A stretch of 64,000 bases of DNA from Agrobacterium larrymoorei (lineage in GTDB: Bacteria > Pseudomonadota > Alphaproteobacteria > Rhizobiales > Rhizobiaceae): contig NZ_CP039692.1 in NCBI RefSeq assembly GCF_005145045.1, positions 481,001 through 545,000 on the forward strand. Reading direction: 5' to 3'. A program made the translations under genes and the position numbers. How positions within the stretch are numbered: the first letter of the stretch is position 1; each line of letters begins with the position of its first letter. Below the pieces are notes generated by a model. The model was not told where the DNA came from and did no database searches. It worked only from the letters and a program-made list of their open reading frames with translations. Positions 44,423 through 53,990 of this stretch are shown here, one piece after another.

Positions 44423-44460
44423 AAAAGGGCGAGTAAATCAGAGCGTCAATCTACTCGCCC
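44423..44460 (-). terminator. Rho-independent terminator of the phosphatase/Afu-like operon
   Basis: On the minus strand GGGCGAGTA and TACTCGCCC form a perfect nine-pair stem followed by TTTT, 14 bases past the phosphatase stop. The rest of 44210-44422 shows no gene and should hold the GntR-operon promoter. Confidence 0.85.
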
Positions 44461-44473
44461 GTATCCACATCGG

Positions 44474-45277
44474 TTATTGCGATGCAGAATGAACCTCAAC
44501 CAAATCTTCGTAACACGACGTATTGCTGGCGAGGACCGGCTGGCCTTCGAACAGCCTCTCGCCTTCCAGCGAAAATGGCATGAAGCGACCGCCCGATTCT
44601 TTTACGAGGCAGAAACCTGCCATGCAGTCCCAGGCGCGCATGTGGGGTTCGTAGTAGCCGACGAGGCGACCGGCGGCGACGTAGGCGAGCATGAGTGCCC
44701 CGGAGCCGTTGCGGATGAAATTGCCGCCTCGGCCCATGACGTCGCTGACGATGCGTCCGACGCGTTCCGGTGTGACGTAGTTGTTGCAGCCGATACCGGT
44801 CAGGGCGTTTTGCAGGTTGCGCGCAGGATCGAGCGTCAGGCGTTTACCGTTCAAGGTTGCTCCTAGGCCCTCGGCAGAGGCATAGGTTTCCTCAGAGCAG
44901 GGAACCTTGATGACGCCGATGACCGGCAGGCCGTTCCTGACCACGGCAATCGATACGCACCAGCTCGGCATGCCGTTGACAAAAGGAGCGGTGCCATCAA
45001 TCGGGTCCACGACCCAGGTATATCCGGAAGAGCCATCATTGTAGCCGTGTTCCTCTCCCAGAAAGCCATCGTCGGAAAAGGCTTCCGCAACACGCTCCCG
45101 CAGCATGGTCTCGACATTGCGGTCCGCAATGGAGACGACGTCCTGCAAGTCCCGCTTAGTTTCGATCACGAGGCTTTCTCGCTTGTCGAAATAATCGAGC
45201 GCCATTACTCCGGCCTCTTCGGCAAGCGCTTTTGCCAATGCGAAGCGCTGTTCGAGGCCGTCATTCAATGCTGTCAT
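44474..45277 (-). CDS. Inositol monophosphatase family phosphatase
   Basis: This 267-residue magnesium-dependent phosphatase has the complete family signature: GEEH at 74-77, DPIDGT at 91-96 (metal ligands) and WDCMAG near 216-221 (third metal Asp). Members hydrolyse inositol phosphates, histidinol phosphate, fructose bisphosphate or PAP. It is the last gene of an operon for an AfuABC-like importer; AfuA of Actinobacillus binds hexose phosphates, so this enzyme may remove phosphate from an imported sugar phosphate in the cytoplasm. PAP phosphatase (CysQ) activity is an alternative. Confidence 0.88.
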   Translation of the reverse strand: MTALNDGLEQRFALAKALAEEAGVMALDYFDKRESLVIETKRDLQDVVSIADRNVETMLRERVAEAFSDDGFLGEEHGYNDGSSGYTWVVDPIDGTAPFVNGMPSWCVSIAVVRNGLPVIGVIKVPCSEETYASAEGLGATLNGKRLTLDPARNLQNALTGIGCNNYVTPERVGRIVSDVMGRGGNFIRNGSGALMLAYVAAGRLVGYYEPHMRAWDCMAGFCLVKESGGRFMPFSLEGERLFEGQPVLASNTSCYEDLVEVHSASQ

Positions 45278-45308
45278 TTCTAATATCCTTAATTTTAAGA
45301 CGCTTTGA

Positions 45309-46370
45309 TCAGGCGTCGATGAGTGCTATGCCACGATTTTTGAAACTGAGTGTGACGTCACTGATTTCACTCGCGGTCCTGTTCATTTCGTGATCCACGA
45401 TGAAAAGTGTGCCGACTTCCGTTTCGACTTCATACTCGATGTGACCGCCGAGATAGGCGGTGTGGAGCACACGGCCCGGCATTCCGCCCTCGCCCGGCGC
45501 GCCGATTATTATCGATCCGGGCCTGACTGCGAGTTTCGCTGCACCGGATCGCGGCTGGCGGCTTGGAATGCGGTGCTCGGTGGTGCCGATGCGCACCAGC
45601 GCCTCATCACCAGCCTGAGAAACGACTTCGCAGGGCACGACATTCGCCTCGCCCATGAAATCTGCAATGAAGGACGACGCGGGAGCTTCGTAGAGTTCGC
45701 GCGGCGCGCCCGACTGGGCAATCTCGCCATCCTTCATGACGATGATGCGATCGGAGACCGCAAGCGCCTCATCCTGATCATGCGTCACGTAGACGGCGGT
45801 AAAGCCGATCCTTTGCTGGAGTTCGCGAATATCCGTGCGCACGCGGCGGCGTAGCCTTGCATCCAGGTTCGACAGAGGTTCATCGAGGAGAAGTACTTGC
45901 GGTTCCAGAACCAGCGCGCGTGCCACGGCAACGCGCTGCTGCTGGCCGCCGGAAAGTTCTGCGGGAAGACGATGGCCCATTCCTGCGAGCCCGACAAGCC
46001 GCAATCCCTCTTCCGCCTTGTCCCTCGCTTCCTTCTTCTTCAGCCCCGAAGACTGAAGGCCGTAGGCGACGTTATCTAGCGCACTCATATGAGGAAACAA
46101 CGCATAGGACTGAAAGACCATTGAAACATCACGCTCATTGGCGGGCAGCATTGTCACATCTTTGCCGCCAATCAAGATCCGGCCGGAATTCGGGTGCTCC
46201 AGACCCGCCAGCATGCGAAGCGTCGTGGTCTTGCCGCAGCCGGACGGGCCAAGCAGCGTTACAAGCGTGCCGGGCTCGATGGTGAGGGATAGATCGGGAA
46301 TGGCGGTGAATGCGCCGAAGCTTTTGCGGACATTCTGGAAGGCAACGGAACCGGGTTTGACGGTAATCAT
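45309..46370 (-). CDS. AfuC/FbpC-like ABC transporter ATPase
   Basis: This 353-residue ATPase has Walker A GPSGCGKTT near 41, Q-loop VFQSYALFPHMSA near 84, signature LSGGQQQR near 140, Walker B LLLDEPLSNLD near 160 and H-loop VTHDQDEAL near 195, then a TOBE-type C-terminal domain (LAVRPGSIIIG near 288). It overlaps the permease stop by four bases. The family serves ferric iron, polyamine, phosphonate and sugar-phosphate importers. Confidence 0.9.
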   Translation of the reverse strand: MITVKPGSVAFQNVRKSFGAFTAIPDLSLTIEPGTLVTLLGPSGCGKTTTLRMLAGLEHPNSGRILIGGKDVTMLPANERDVSMVFQSYALFPHMSALDNVAYGLQSSGLKKKEARDKAEEGLRLVGLAGMGHRLPAELSGGQQQRVAVARALVLEPQVLLLDEPLSNLDARLRRRVRTDIRELQQRIGFTAVYVTHDQDEALAVSDRIIVMKDGEIAQSGAPRELYEAPASSFIADFMGEANVVPCEVVSQAGDEALVRIGTTEHRIPSRQPRSGAAKLAVRPGSIIIGAPGEGGMPGRVLHTAYLGGHIEYEVETEVGTLFIVDHEMNRTASEISDVTLSFKNRGIALIDA

Positions 46371-48598
46371 GCGGCTTTCTCCTGAGAGCGAGAAATGGAA
46401 TTGGCTTTATCGAGACCTGCGACGCGATTTTCGCGGCGCAGCCTTCTTTCACCGACCGCGAGCTGGAAGCCTCCGATCACCGTAATCATGACGACGATAA
46501 GCATCGAGGAATAGGCGATGGCCACACCGTATTCGCCGTTTTCAACGAGGCCGACGATATAGGAGGTCGCCATGTTGTACTGCGCACTGACAAGAAAGAT
46601 GACGGCACTGATGGAGGTGATGGCTCTGACGAAGGAGTAAACCAGTGCTGCGCGGATGGCTGGTCGCAGGAGGGGCAGTACCACGAGCCGGATGGTGCGG
46701 AAACTGTTGGCTCTAAGCGTCAGCGAAGCTTCGTCCAGGCTCTTGTCCAACTGGCTCATGGCGGCAATACCCCCACGAACGCCAACCGGCATATTTCTGA
46801 ATACGAAGCAGGCAATCAGGATAAGCGCCGATCCTGTCATTTCGAGCGGCGGCAGGTTGAACGCCATTATATAGCTGACACCGATGACCGTACCGGGGAT
46901 GGCGAAGCTCATCATCAGCGCGAACTCGAACAGGTTCCGCCCGGCGAATTTCTGCCTGACGATGATGTAGGCGGTCAGCAGACCGACTGCTGCCGTCAGC
47001 GGCGCGGAAATCAGGGCGATTTCCATTGTTGTCCAGAAGGAGTTCCAGGCAACGCCCGTCCAGGCGATGGAACCATTGCTGATGCTGATGGAGAAGGCGC
47101 GGACATAGTGATCGATGGTCAGCGTGTTATCCAGCCCCCACGTCCTGACGAAACCGCCGACGAGGATCATTCCGTAGACAACAACCGTGAAGACCATCCA
47201 CGGGACGACGAGCGCGTGGACGGCAATGGAGATCGATTTCGGCAAAGCGATATGCGCGCCGCTATCACCCTTGCCGGTCACCGTCGCGAAATTCTTGCCC
47301 GAGAGCCAGAAGCGCTGCGCGAGGAAGGCCGAGAGCGTGAAGCAAAGCAGGACGATCGCAAGAACTGCCGCACGCGAGGGATCGTTCTGGGAACCGACGA
47401 CCGCGAAGAATATCTCAGTGGAAAGCACGCCATGGCTGCCGCCGAGAACCAGCGGATTGCCAAAATCCGCCATGCTTTCGATGAAGCCGATGAGGAAGGC
47501 GTTCGCAAGGCCGGGTTTCATCAGCGGAAGCGAAACGCGCCAGAATGTGCGCCAGCGATCGGCACGCAACGTTTGCGAAGCCTCTTCCATTGATGGGCTG
47601 ACGCCTTCTACCACGCCGATGAGGACGAGGAACGATATTGGAGTAAAGGACAGGACCTGAGCGATCCAGATACCCGTAAGGCCATAAAGCCACCTGCCCG
47701 GCTCCACGCCGAAAACGCTCGACATGAATTCGGTGACAACACCGGCACGACCGAAGAGCAGGGTCAGCGCAAGACCTATTACGAAAGGCGGCGTAATGAT
47801 CGGCAGGATCGTCAACAGCCGCAGACCCTTCTTGAAGGGAAAGCCCGTGCGCGTGGCGACAAGAGCGAAAGCCAGACCAAGGACGGTCGAACCTGCCGCC
47901 GTCATTATCGCCAGAAAAAGTGTTCGCCACGCCACGCCGCATCTTCCAGCACCAATGACGCAATCGAGGCTCCAGATACCCGGATCACGCATGTTGCGAA
48001 TGAAGCCATCCGGGTTGAAGGAACCGTCGAAATCCTGAACGGCACCCACCATCATGCTGCCGATAGGATAAAAGACGAAGACGCAGACGAGGAAGATCAG
48101 GAGTGTGATGGAGGATACGACAAAGGCATCGCCCTTCATGAAACCACGCTCGGCCAGACCGAAGGAGATGAACAGAACGAAGACGAAAGACATCATCACG
48201 GCGCCTGCGCCCATGGAAGGTTGACCATCCGACAGCGCGCCGAAGAGATTTTCGCTCAGCATCCATGTCCAGCCGGAAAAGCCGATTGCCAGCCCCTGAA
48301 GCACGAGCAAGGCAAGCCCGAGACTGCCGGATGCAACGAGTAGTTTGCCCCTTTGGTCAGGGTCTGAAAGGCCGCGCGCCGCAACACCGCCGACGAACAA
48401 CAGCAAGATGCCGAGCAACCAGATACGACCTTCGGCAAACATCTGAAGGATGCCCGGAGCAACCTGCGCCGACAGAGGGAATTCCGATAGCCAGCCAAGG
48501 CCGAAAAAGCCGCTTTCGATGCGATACCAGGGCACGAGCACAAGAGCCGCGACGCCCAAGGCCAGAACAATATCCAGCCTGCGATTGCCATGGGTCAT
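46367..48598 (-). CDS. AfuB/FbpB-like double-domain ABC permease
   Basis: This 743-residue inner-membrane protein carries two permease domains in one chain. After several extra N-terminal helices (about 10-180), the first EAA loop is MEEASQTLRADRWRTFWRVSLPLMKPG near 340 and the second is DEASLTLRANSFRTIRLVVLPLLRPA near 640. Fused permeases of this size are typical of the FbpB/AfuB family. ATG at 48598 has AGG six bases upstream and is preferred to a GTG four codons earlier. A weak hairpin (GGGCTG/CAGCCC, 48631-48664) separates it from the binding-protein gene. Confidence 0.9.
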   Translation of the reverse strand: MTHGNRRLDIVLALGVAALVLVPWYRIESGFFGLGWLSEFPLSAQVAPGILQMFAEGRIWLLGILLLFVGGVAARGLSDPDQRGKLLVASGSLGLALLVLQGLAIGFSGWTWMLSENLFGALSDGQPSMGAGAVMMSFVFVLFISFGLAERGFMKGDAFVVSSITLLIFLVCVFVFYPIGSMMVGAVQDFDGSFNPDGFIRNMRDPGIWSLDCVIGAGRCGVAWRTLFLAIMTAAGSTVLGLAFALVATRTGFPFKKGLRLLTILPIITPPFVIGLALTLLFGRAGVVTEFMSSVFGVEPGRWLYGLTGIWIAQVLSFTPISFLVLIGVVEGVSPSMEEASQTLRADRWRTFWRVSLPLMKPGLANAFLIGFIESMADFGNPLVLGGSHGVLSTEIFFAVVGSQNDPSRAAVLAIVLLCFTLSAFLAQRFWLSGKNFATVTGKGDSGAHIALPKSISIAVHALVVPWMVFTVVVYGMILVGGFVRTWGLDNTLTIDHYVRAFSISISNGSIAWTGVAWNSFWTTMEIALISAPLTAAVGLLTAYIIVRQKFAGRNLFEFALMMSFAIPGTVIGVSYIMAFNLPPLEMTGSALILIACFVFRNMPVGVRGGIAAMSQLDKSLDEASLTLRANSFRTIRLVVLPLLRPAIRAALVYSFVRAITSISAVIFLVSAQYNMATSYIVGLVENGEYGVAIAYSSMLIVVMITVIGGFQLAVGERRLRRENRVAGLDKANSISRSQEKAA

Positions 48599-48675
48599 GG
48601 TCAACCTCACAAATTCGAGTGTGTCAGAAAAGGGCTGCCATCAAACGTAAAGGCGATAACAGCCCGGTAACGCGA

Positions 48676-49701
48676 TCAGTTGGCGACTGCGCCGACTTCC
48701 TTGTCCCAACGTTCCAGCAGAGCTTTGCGTTTTTCAGGCTCGCCATAGGTCTTGAAGTCGTAATTGATCAGCTTGATATCCTCGAAGCGTGGCGCTTCCT
48801 TAGGAATTTCCGCCATCTTGTTGGAGGGAAGCTGGAAGGACTTGGCATCCTTCATGCGCGACTGGACATCCGGCTGGAGCGCCCAATCATACCAGATCTT
48901 GGCGTTTTCCATGTTGCGCGCGCCCTTGACGATGGACATGGAGCCAATTTCGTACCCGGTGCCTTCACATGGCGCTATCGTCTTGACGGGAAAGCCTTCC
49001 GCCGTCTGAGCGACCGCATCATGCATGAAGACGATGCCGAGTGCGGTCTCGCCGCGGGCAGCCGCTTTAACCGGGGCGGAGCCAGACTTGGTATATTGCG
49101 AGATGTTGGCGTTCAGCTTCTTCAGATAATCGAAGGCCTGATCCTCGCCCATGATCTGCACCAGAGAGGCAAGCGCGGTGTAGGCCGTGCCTGAGGAGTT
49201 GGGGTTGGCAATCTGGATTTCTCCCTTCAGTTCGGGTGCCAGAAGGTCCGCCCAGCATTTCGGCTCTTTGTAGCCTTTCTTCTTGAAGATGTCGGTGTTG
49301 TAACCCCAGCCCAACGCACCGGCATAGACGCCAACGGTCTTGTAACCGGCACTTTCCGCCTGGTTCTTTGCCCAGTCCTGCAACTGGTCGAGCATCTTGG
49401 ATTTATATTCGAGCGTCAGGTTTTCCGACGCTGCCTGAAGATGGGGATCGCCCGTCCCTGCCCACCAGACATCCGTTTTGGGGTTGCGCGCTTCGGCGCG
49501 GATTTTAGCGTAGGCTTCGCCGGAAGACATGCGAACCATGTTGACCTTGATGTCGTGACTTTTTTCGAAATCGCCCTTCATCTGCTCGCAGATCACCACA
49601 TCCGCTGCGCAGATAAGGTTGAGATCGCCTGTGGCATGCGCCGAGACACCGGTAAGTGTGGTGCCGGCAAAAAGCAGGCTGGATAGAATAGTCAGTCGCA
49701 T
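48676..49701 (-). CDS. AfuA-like ABC solute-binding protein 1
   Basis: ATG at 49701 lies behind GGAGG and opens a Sec signal, RLTILSSLLFAGTTLTGVSAHA. The 341-residue protein matches the AfuA branch of ferric-type binding proteins: LNLICAADVVICEQMKGDFE, KTDVWWAGTGDPHLQAASE, GEIQIANPNSSGTAYTAL, ISQYTKSGSAPVKAAARGET and APCEGTGYEIGS. AfuA of Actinobacillus was shown to bind hexose phosphates rather than iron, and the CEGTGYEIG segment is shared with it in my memory. It probably feeds the AfuB/AfuC-like pair downstream. Confidence 0.87.
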   Translation of the reverse strand: MRLTILSSLLFAGTTLTGVSAHATGDLNLICAADVVICEQMKGDFEKSHDIKVNMVRMSSGEAYAKIRAEARNPKTDVWWAGTGDPHLQAASENLTLEYKSKMLDQLQDWAKNQAESAGYKTVGVYAGALGWGYNTDIFKKKGYKEPKCWADLLAPELKGEIQIANPNSSGTAYTALASLVQIMGEDQAFDYLKKLNANISQYTKSGSAPVKAAARGETALGIVFMHDAVAQTAEGFPVKTIAPCEGTGYEIGSMSIVKGARNMENAKIWYDWALQPDVQSRMKDAKSFQLPSNKMAEIPKEAPRFEDIKLINYDFKTYGEPEKRKALLERWDKEVGAVAN

Positions 49702-49800
49702 CGTTTCCTCCATCATTTGCGTCTGAATGCAGTTTTCGGACATGGCTTCGCTATCGGCTGCCAAAGGCTGCCGCTCCTCTGTCCGTTTCAATTCTTGCTG

Positions 49801-50829
49801 TTAATGGCTGGGCGGATGGATCTCCGTGTCGAACCGCCCAAGCAGCCGACGTCGCTCTTCCGGTGTCCCGAAAGTGGCGAAGTCGTAATCGACCATCTTG
49901 ATCAGGGAGAGGTCCGGCGCTCCCGCCGGTAGCTTCGCCCTGACATTCGACGGCACCTGATTTTGCCCTGCCGCAGCACCAGTAGCCTGGCCTTCCGGGC
50001 TCAGCGCAAAATCCACGAAACGACAGGCTTCGTCGCGGTTTTTCGTGCCCCGAACAATGCTCACCGCGCCGATTTCGTAACCTGTCCCCTCACAGGGCGC
50101 GACAATGACGAGTGGCGCTCCCGCTTCCTTCTGCGTCACGGCATCATGCATGAAAGATATCCCGATAACGGTCTCGCCCTTCGCCGCCGCCTTCACAGGT
50201 GCCGATCCGGCTGACGTGTAGTCCGAGATATTCCGGTCCAGCGTCTTCATGTAGCTGAAGGCTTCCTCTTCTCCAAAAAGCTGAACGAGCGTCGCCAGCA
50301 TTGTGAAGGCCGTGCCGGAAGAGTTTGGATTGCCCGTCATGATCCTGCCCTGAAAGCTTTCGCCAATCAGGTCTTTCCAGCAACTCGGAACGGGAAGTCC
50401 TTCTTTCTTCAGCAAATCGCTATTGTAGGCGAAGCCGAGCGCACCGGCGTAAATCCCAGCCGACTGCCCGCCGGACATGGTGAAGAAGTTCTGCGCCCAG
50501 GGTAGCAGTTCGGTTTCACGGTCCGACGCATAGGCCTCCAGAAGCTTTTCGGATGCGGCCTGCAAATGCGTGTCGCCGGTGCCGCCCCACCACACATCGA
50601 CGGTCGGCGCATCCTTTTCCCGCCTGATCTGGTCGAGGATTTCGCCGGTGCTCTTGCGAACCATCGTCGTTTGGGTGCCGCTTCGCTGCTCGTAAGCCTT
50701 CTGCATTGCGGCGCACCAGGCATCATCTGCCGCACAGAGAATGTTCAATCTCTGGGTAGGCTGTGCCGATGCCGCGCCATAAGCCCACAGGGCAACACCG
50801 GCGCAAAAAGCCGCAAGCAATGCTTTCAC
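49801..50829 (-). CDS. AfuA-like ABC solute-binding protein 2
   Basis: GTG at 50829, five bases after GGGGAGG, gives a 342-residue paralogue of the protein encoded just downstream. The signal is KALLAAFCAGVALWAYGAASA. Shared marks are LNILCAADDAWCAAMQ, TVDVWWGGTGDTHLQAASE, GRIMTGNPNSSGTAFTML, ISDYTSAGSAPVKAAAKGET and APCEGTGYEIGA. It is probably first in the minus-strand operon and lies back to back with the two-component system. The duplicate may widen the ligand range or act as a sensor partner for the histidine kinase. Confidence 0.87.
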   Translation of the reverse strand: MKALLAAFCAGVALWAYGAASAQPTQRLNILCAADDAWCAAMQKAYEQRSGTQTTMVRKSTGEILDQIRREKDAPTVDVWWGGTGDTHLQAASEKLLEAYASDRETELLPWAQNFFTMSGGQSAGIYAGALGFAYNSDLLKKEGLPVPSCWKDLIGESFQGRIMTGNPNSSGTAFTMLATLVQLFGEEEAFSYMKTLDRNISDYTSAGSAPVKAAAKGETVIGISFMHDAVTQKEAGAPLVIVAPCEGTGYEIGAVSIVRGTKNRDEACRFVDFALSPEGQATGAAAGQNQVPSNVRAKLPAGAPDLSLIKMVDYDFATFGTPEERRRLLGRFDTEIHPPSH

Positions 50830-50953
50830 CTGATCCTCCCCTTGGAACCTCCCCGTTCCAATTTCGATGCCAAGCATGCCAGAAGCGCGAATTTGCGCAA
50901 TCCGCAGAATGGTTACCGATCTTTCAACGGAAACTTCAGGAAGAAAAACTCTG

Positions 50954-50971
50954 TTACAAATATTACAAATG
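50954..50971. repeat. Tandem nine-base direct repeat in the divergent promoter region
   Basis: TTACAAATA followed at once by TTACAAATG lies between the AfuA-like gene and the response regulator gene. Tandem direct repeats of this spacing are the usual target of OmpR-type regulators, so this is a candidate binding site controlling both directions. Confidence 0.5.
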
Positions 50972-51046
50972 TATCACGCACAGTCATCATCAACCTTTTG
51001 AATATTTCCCCGCGCATGCCTATGATCCCAGCGGGAGGACTACAAC

Positions 51047-51793
51047 GTGCAGAACCAGAGGATCGGGATTCTGATCGTCGAGGACGATCCGGATATGGCA
51101 GAACTGATTGCAGACCTTGTCGAGGCGGAGGGATGGTCTCCACTCGTCGTTCATTCGGCGGAGGATGCGGCCAAAGCGCTTGCGCGCGCTCATGTTCACA
51201 TCGTCCTGCTCGACCACAATCTACCCGGAATTTCCGGTCGCACCTTTGCACAGCGTATCCGCATGGAACTTGGCCTGAATGTCGGCATCGTGATGGTAAC
51301 TGCGGCGGGCAGCGCAACAGAACGTGTTTTGGGCCTTGAGACAGCAGCGGACGACTATGTGGTCAAGCCCTTCGAGCCGATAGAACTGACAGCGCGAATA
51401 AAGGCGGTGCTTCGTCGCATCGCCCCGTCTCTCAAGGTCGAGAAAGAGCCGGAGCGCGCCCATTCCGCAAGCTCCCTCATCCTCGGAGACTGGGCCGTCG
51501 ATTTATCGGCCCGGCGCGCGGTCTGTCTTGCGGATCAAAGCAGGACACTGACCACAGCCGAATTTGCGCTTCTGGAAGTGCTGGCCGAAACCCCGAACAG
51601 GCCGGTGAGCCGCTCCCACATTCTTGACCGGCTAGGAGCAGAGAGCGACCGCTTCATAGATCGCAACGTGGATGTTCTGGTGCTTCGTCTTCGTCGCAAG
51701 ATCGAGCGCAACCCCGACCTGCCGCAGCACATCAAGACGCGGCGGGGAAAGGGATATGTGCTCCACACCGAAACCTTAGAGCCGCAATCGTGA
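51047..51793 (+). CDS. OmpR-family response regulator
   Basis: This 248-residue protein has a receiver domain with the acidic pair Asp13-Asp14, phosphoacceptor Asp56 in VLLDHNLPG, Thr85 and Lys107 in VVKPFEP, then a C-terminal winged helix (about 140-245) with RTLTTAEFALLEVLAETPNRPVSR and a final KTRRGKGYVLH. Translation starts with GTG behind GGGAGG. It overlaps the sensor kinase gene by four bases and is divergent from the AfuA-like operon, which it probably activates. Confidence 0.92.
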   Translation: MQNQRIGILIVEDDPDMAELIADLVEAEGWSPLVVHSAEDAAKALARAHVHIVLLDHNLPGISGRTFAQRIRMELGLNVGIVMVTAAGSATERVLGLETAADDYVVKPFEPIELTARIKAVLRRIAPSLKVEKEPERAHSASSLILGDWAVDLSARRAVCLADQSRTLTTAEFALLEVLAETPNRPVSRSHILDRLGAESDRFIDRNVDVLVLRLRRKIERNPDLPQHIKTRRGKGYVLHTETLEPQS

Positions 51794-53892
51794 TCAACCG
51801 GCGCTTCCTCCAGTCCATCGCCTTTCGCTTGCCATTTGCCATTGTCTTTATCTGCTCGTCCGTTTTCATCCTTTCGGCGGTTGCCATTTATGGCTTGCAA
51901 AAAGCCAAGACCGAAATGGCGACCTATAGCCTGCAAGCTTTTTCAAGCCTTGCACGGGCCTCGCTGGTTTCGCGGCAGGTTGCCGATCTGGTTTCCAGCG
52001 CGCCTCTTCTCATGAATGCGACGTCGCCTTATCGTGTTTCAAGCGAAAGCCGCGCCGTCGTGACGCAGGTGGACAGCCTTCTGCAAACCATCGGTCAATA
52101 TAAGAGCGCAGAAAAGCGCGATGCGCTGCCAAATGACGATATTGTCGACCTGCTGCATGCGATCCGCCAACAGACCCTGTCGCTCGCAGCGGATGCCGAT
52201 GCGGCTCAACAGCACAAGGCCGCAGCGGCAGCAGCTCTTGGTGAAATAGCGACGAGCCAGAACATACCTAATGCGGCAATCCGCCAGCGGCTCAATGCCG
52301 TGGTTCAGGCAGCAGCCAATTCCGCCAGCCTTTTTCAATTGGGTGAGCTACAGCGACGCTATGTCGAAGAAATGGACTCCATTCAAGCAGATGCGGCGCA
52401 AACCAATTTAGACAGAAGAGATGGTCTTAAGCCTTACTCTCGCGTCTTCGAGGCGCAAACACAGTATCTTCTGGAAATGTTTGCGATACAGACGGCTGTT
52501 TCGAAGCTCCACGCCGTCTCCCGCGATCTTTCACACGCCACCGAAACGCAAAGCGAGGCCGTTGCGCAGAGACTAAATGATGGGCTGGAGACTGCCTCGG
52601 CAGCACTGACGCGGCTCATGATCATGGTCGCGCTTGCGCTTATCGTCGTTCTCATTCTCTCAGCGCTTTCAATCCGGTCCGTCATGCGGGTTTCGACCGG
52701 CATAACCACGCTATCAGGAGGAATGAATGCGCTTGCAAATGGTGAGCAGGATGTCAGCCTGCCGATCTATCAGGGCTCCGAGACGGAGCTTGTCAGGCTT
52801 TCCGATGCGTTTCGGGCGTTCAAGGAGAGCGTCGACCGCGTGTCCCGTCTTCGACGCACGGCGGAAGCCGCTGCGCGAACCATCCGCTCCACCTTCCGGA
52901 CGATGAATGAAGGCATCGCGCTCTTCGACGCATCCGGTCGCCCCATCACTATGAACCGACGCGTCATCGAGCTTGTCGGTCGCCGCGGAGGCTCGTCACG
53001 AAAGCTTGCTCTGCGCGGATTCATCGAAACAATACCTGAAATCGATCCGGCTCTTCTACCGCACGCAAACGATCCGGGCGATCTTGAAAGCAGGATTACG
53101 GTGCGGCATCGAACCGCTGATCAACAAGTTACCGAAGTGGCGATCTCCCGTCAGCCAGATGGCGGCATCGTGCTTCTTGCGCGCGATGTGACGGCGCTGG
53201 ACCGCCAAGAAGCCGAAGCGGCGAAGGCGCAGCGGCTCGATGGCATCATGCGTATGACGCATCAGTTGAGCCACGAAGTCGGAAACATGATCGGCATCAT
53301 CACCGGTAGCCTCGGCCTTCTGGAGCGGGAAACCGGTTTCACGGAGCGCCAGCAACGCAACATCAACCGCATCCGCAAAGCAGCAGACCGAGGCCGTCAA
53401 TTGGCAAGCAGCATGCTTTCAATCGGTAGCCAGCAGGCGATCCACCCGGCATCCGTGGATGTTGGAACACTGCTCAACGGTATGACAGACATTCTTGAAA
53501 TCGCCATCGGCACCGGCAATCGCATCCACCTCGAAATCGAGGATACCCTGCCCCGACTTGCACTCGACGCTGCCTTGTTCGAGCAATCCATCCTGAACCT
53601 CTGCCTGAACTCAGCCGCTGCGATGCCGGATGGCGGCACAATAAAAATCAGCGCCAGAACCTTTGCCGATCAACTGACCGTTACGGTTCGGGACACCGGC
53701 TGCGGCATGGACCAAAACGCCGTCGACAAGGCCTTCGAACCCTATTTCACTACACGCTCCCAACAAGGAGGATCTGGACTTGGCCTAGCAATGGTCTACG
53801 GCTTCATGCGCCAGAGTGGTGGGGATGCGAGGATTACCTCAACGGTGGGTGCGGGCACATCGATAATTCTGATTTTTCCTGTTAAATGCTAG
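51790..53892 (+). CDS. Membrane sensor histidine kinase
   Basis: This 700-residue kinase starts with GTG. Helix 1 is near 12-37 (LPFAIVFICSSVFILSAVAIYGL) and helix 2 near 275-300; between them is a large helical periplasmic sensor region. A HAMP-like region, a PAS-like segment (TIRSTFRTMNEGIALFDASGRP near 365) and a HisKA domain follow, with phosphoacceptor His495 in HQLSHEVGN. The ATPase domain has an N box LNLCLNSAAAMPDGG, G1 DTGCGMD and G2 GSGLGLAMVYG. It pairs with the OmpR-type regulator. A binding protein from the divergent operon may present the ligand to its periplasmic domain, as in the Pgt and related systems; this is inferred. Confidence 0.9.
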   Translation: MINRRFLQSIAFRLPFAIVFICSSVFILSAVAIYGLQKAKTEMATYSLQAFSSLARASLVSRQVADLVSSAPLLMNATSPYRVSSESRAVVTQVDSLLQTIGQYKSAEKRDALPNDDIVDLLHAIRQQTLSLAADADAAQQHKAAAAAALGEIATSQNIPNAAIRQRLNAVVQAAANSASLFQLGELQRRYVEEMDSIQADAAQTNLDRRDGLKPYSRVFEAQTQYLLEMFAIQTAVSKLHAVSRDLSHATETQSEAVAQRLNDGLETASAALTRLMIMVALALIVVLILSALSIRSVMRVSTGITTLSGGMNALANGEQDVSLPIYQGSETELVRLSDAFRAFKESVDRVSRLRRTAEAAARTIRSTFRTMNEGIALFDASGRPITMNRRVIELVGRRGGSSRKLALRGFIETIPEIDPALLPHANDPGDLESRITVRHRTADQQVTEVAISRQPDGGIVLLARDVTALDRQEAEAAKAQRLDGIMRMTHQLSHEVGNMIGIITGSLGLLERETGFTERQQRNINRIRKAADRGRQLASSMLSIGSQQAIHPASVDVGTLLNGMTDILEIAIGTGNRIHLEIEDTLPRLALDAALFEQSILNLCLNSAAAMPDGGTIKISARTFADQLTVTVRDTGCGMDQNAVDKAFEPYFTTRSQQGGSGLGLAMVYGFMRQSGGDARITSTVGAGTSIILIFPVKC

Positions 53893-53990
53893 CCCTCGGA
53901 CTCATTAGAGCGTTTCATGTTTTGAAATAATCGGATGATTCCCTTTGAGGATTATTTGTGATTCAGAGGCGCTGGCTGGAAGGAGGCTAG

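Noticed and set aside
44243..44866. Plus-strand frame of 207 codons over the phosphatase gene
   Set aside because: It is antisense to the inositol monophosphatase gene, which has complete motifs, and crosses its terminator.
48676..50829. Ferric iron transport as the role of the FbpA-like proteins
   Set aside because: Conserved segments match the AfuA branch, and the context (phosphatase, no iron-box-like site seen) fits sugar phosphates better; iron is not fully excluded.
53893..53990. Possible left attachment site of the island
   Set aside because: No match to the 3' end of tRNA-fMet was found in this stretch.
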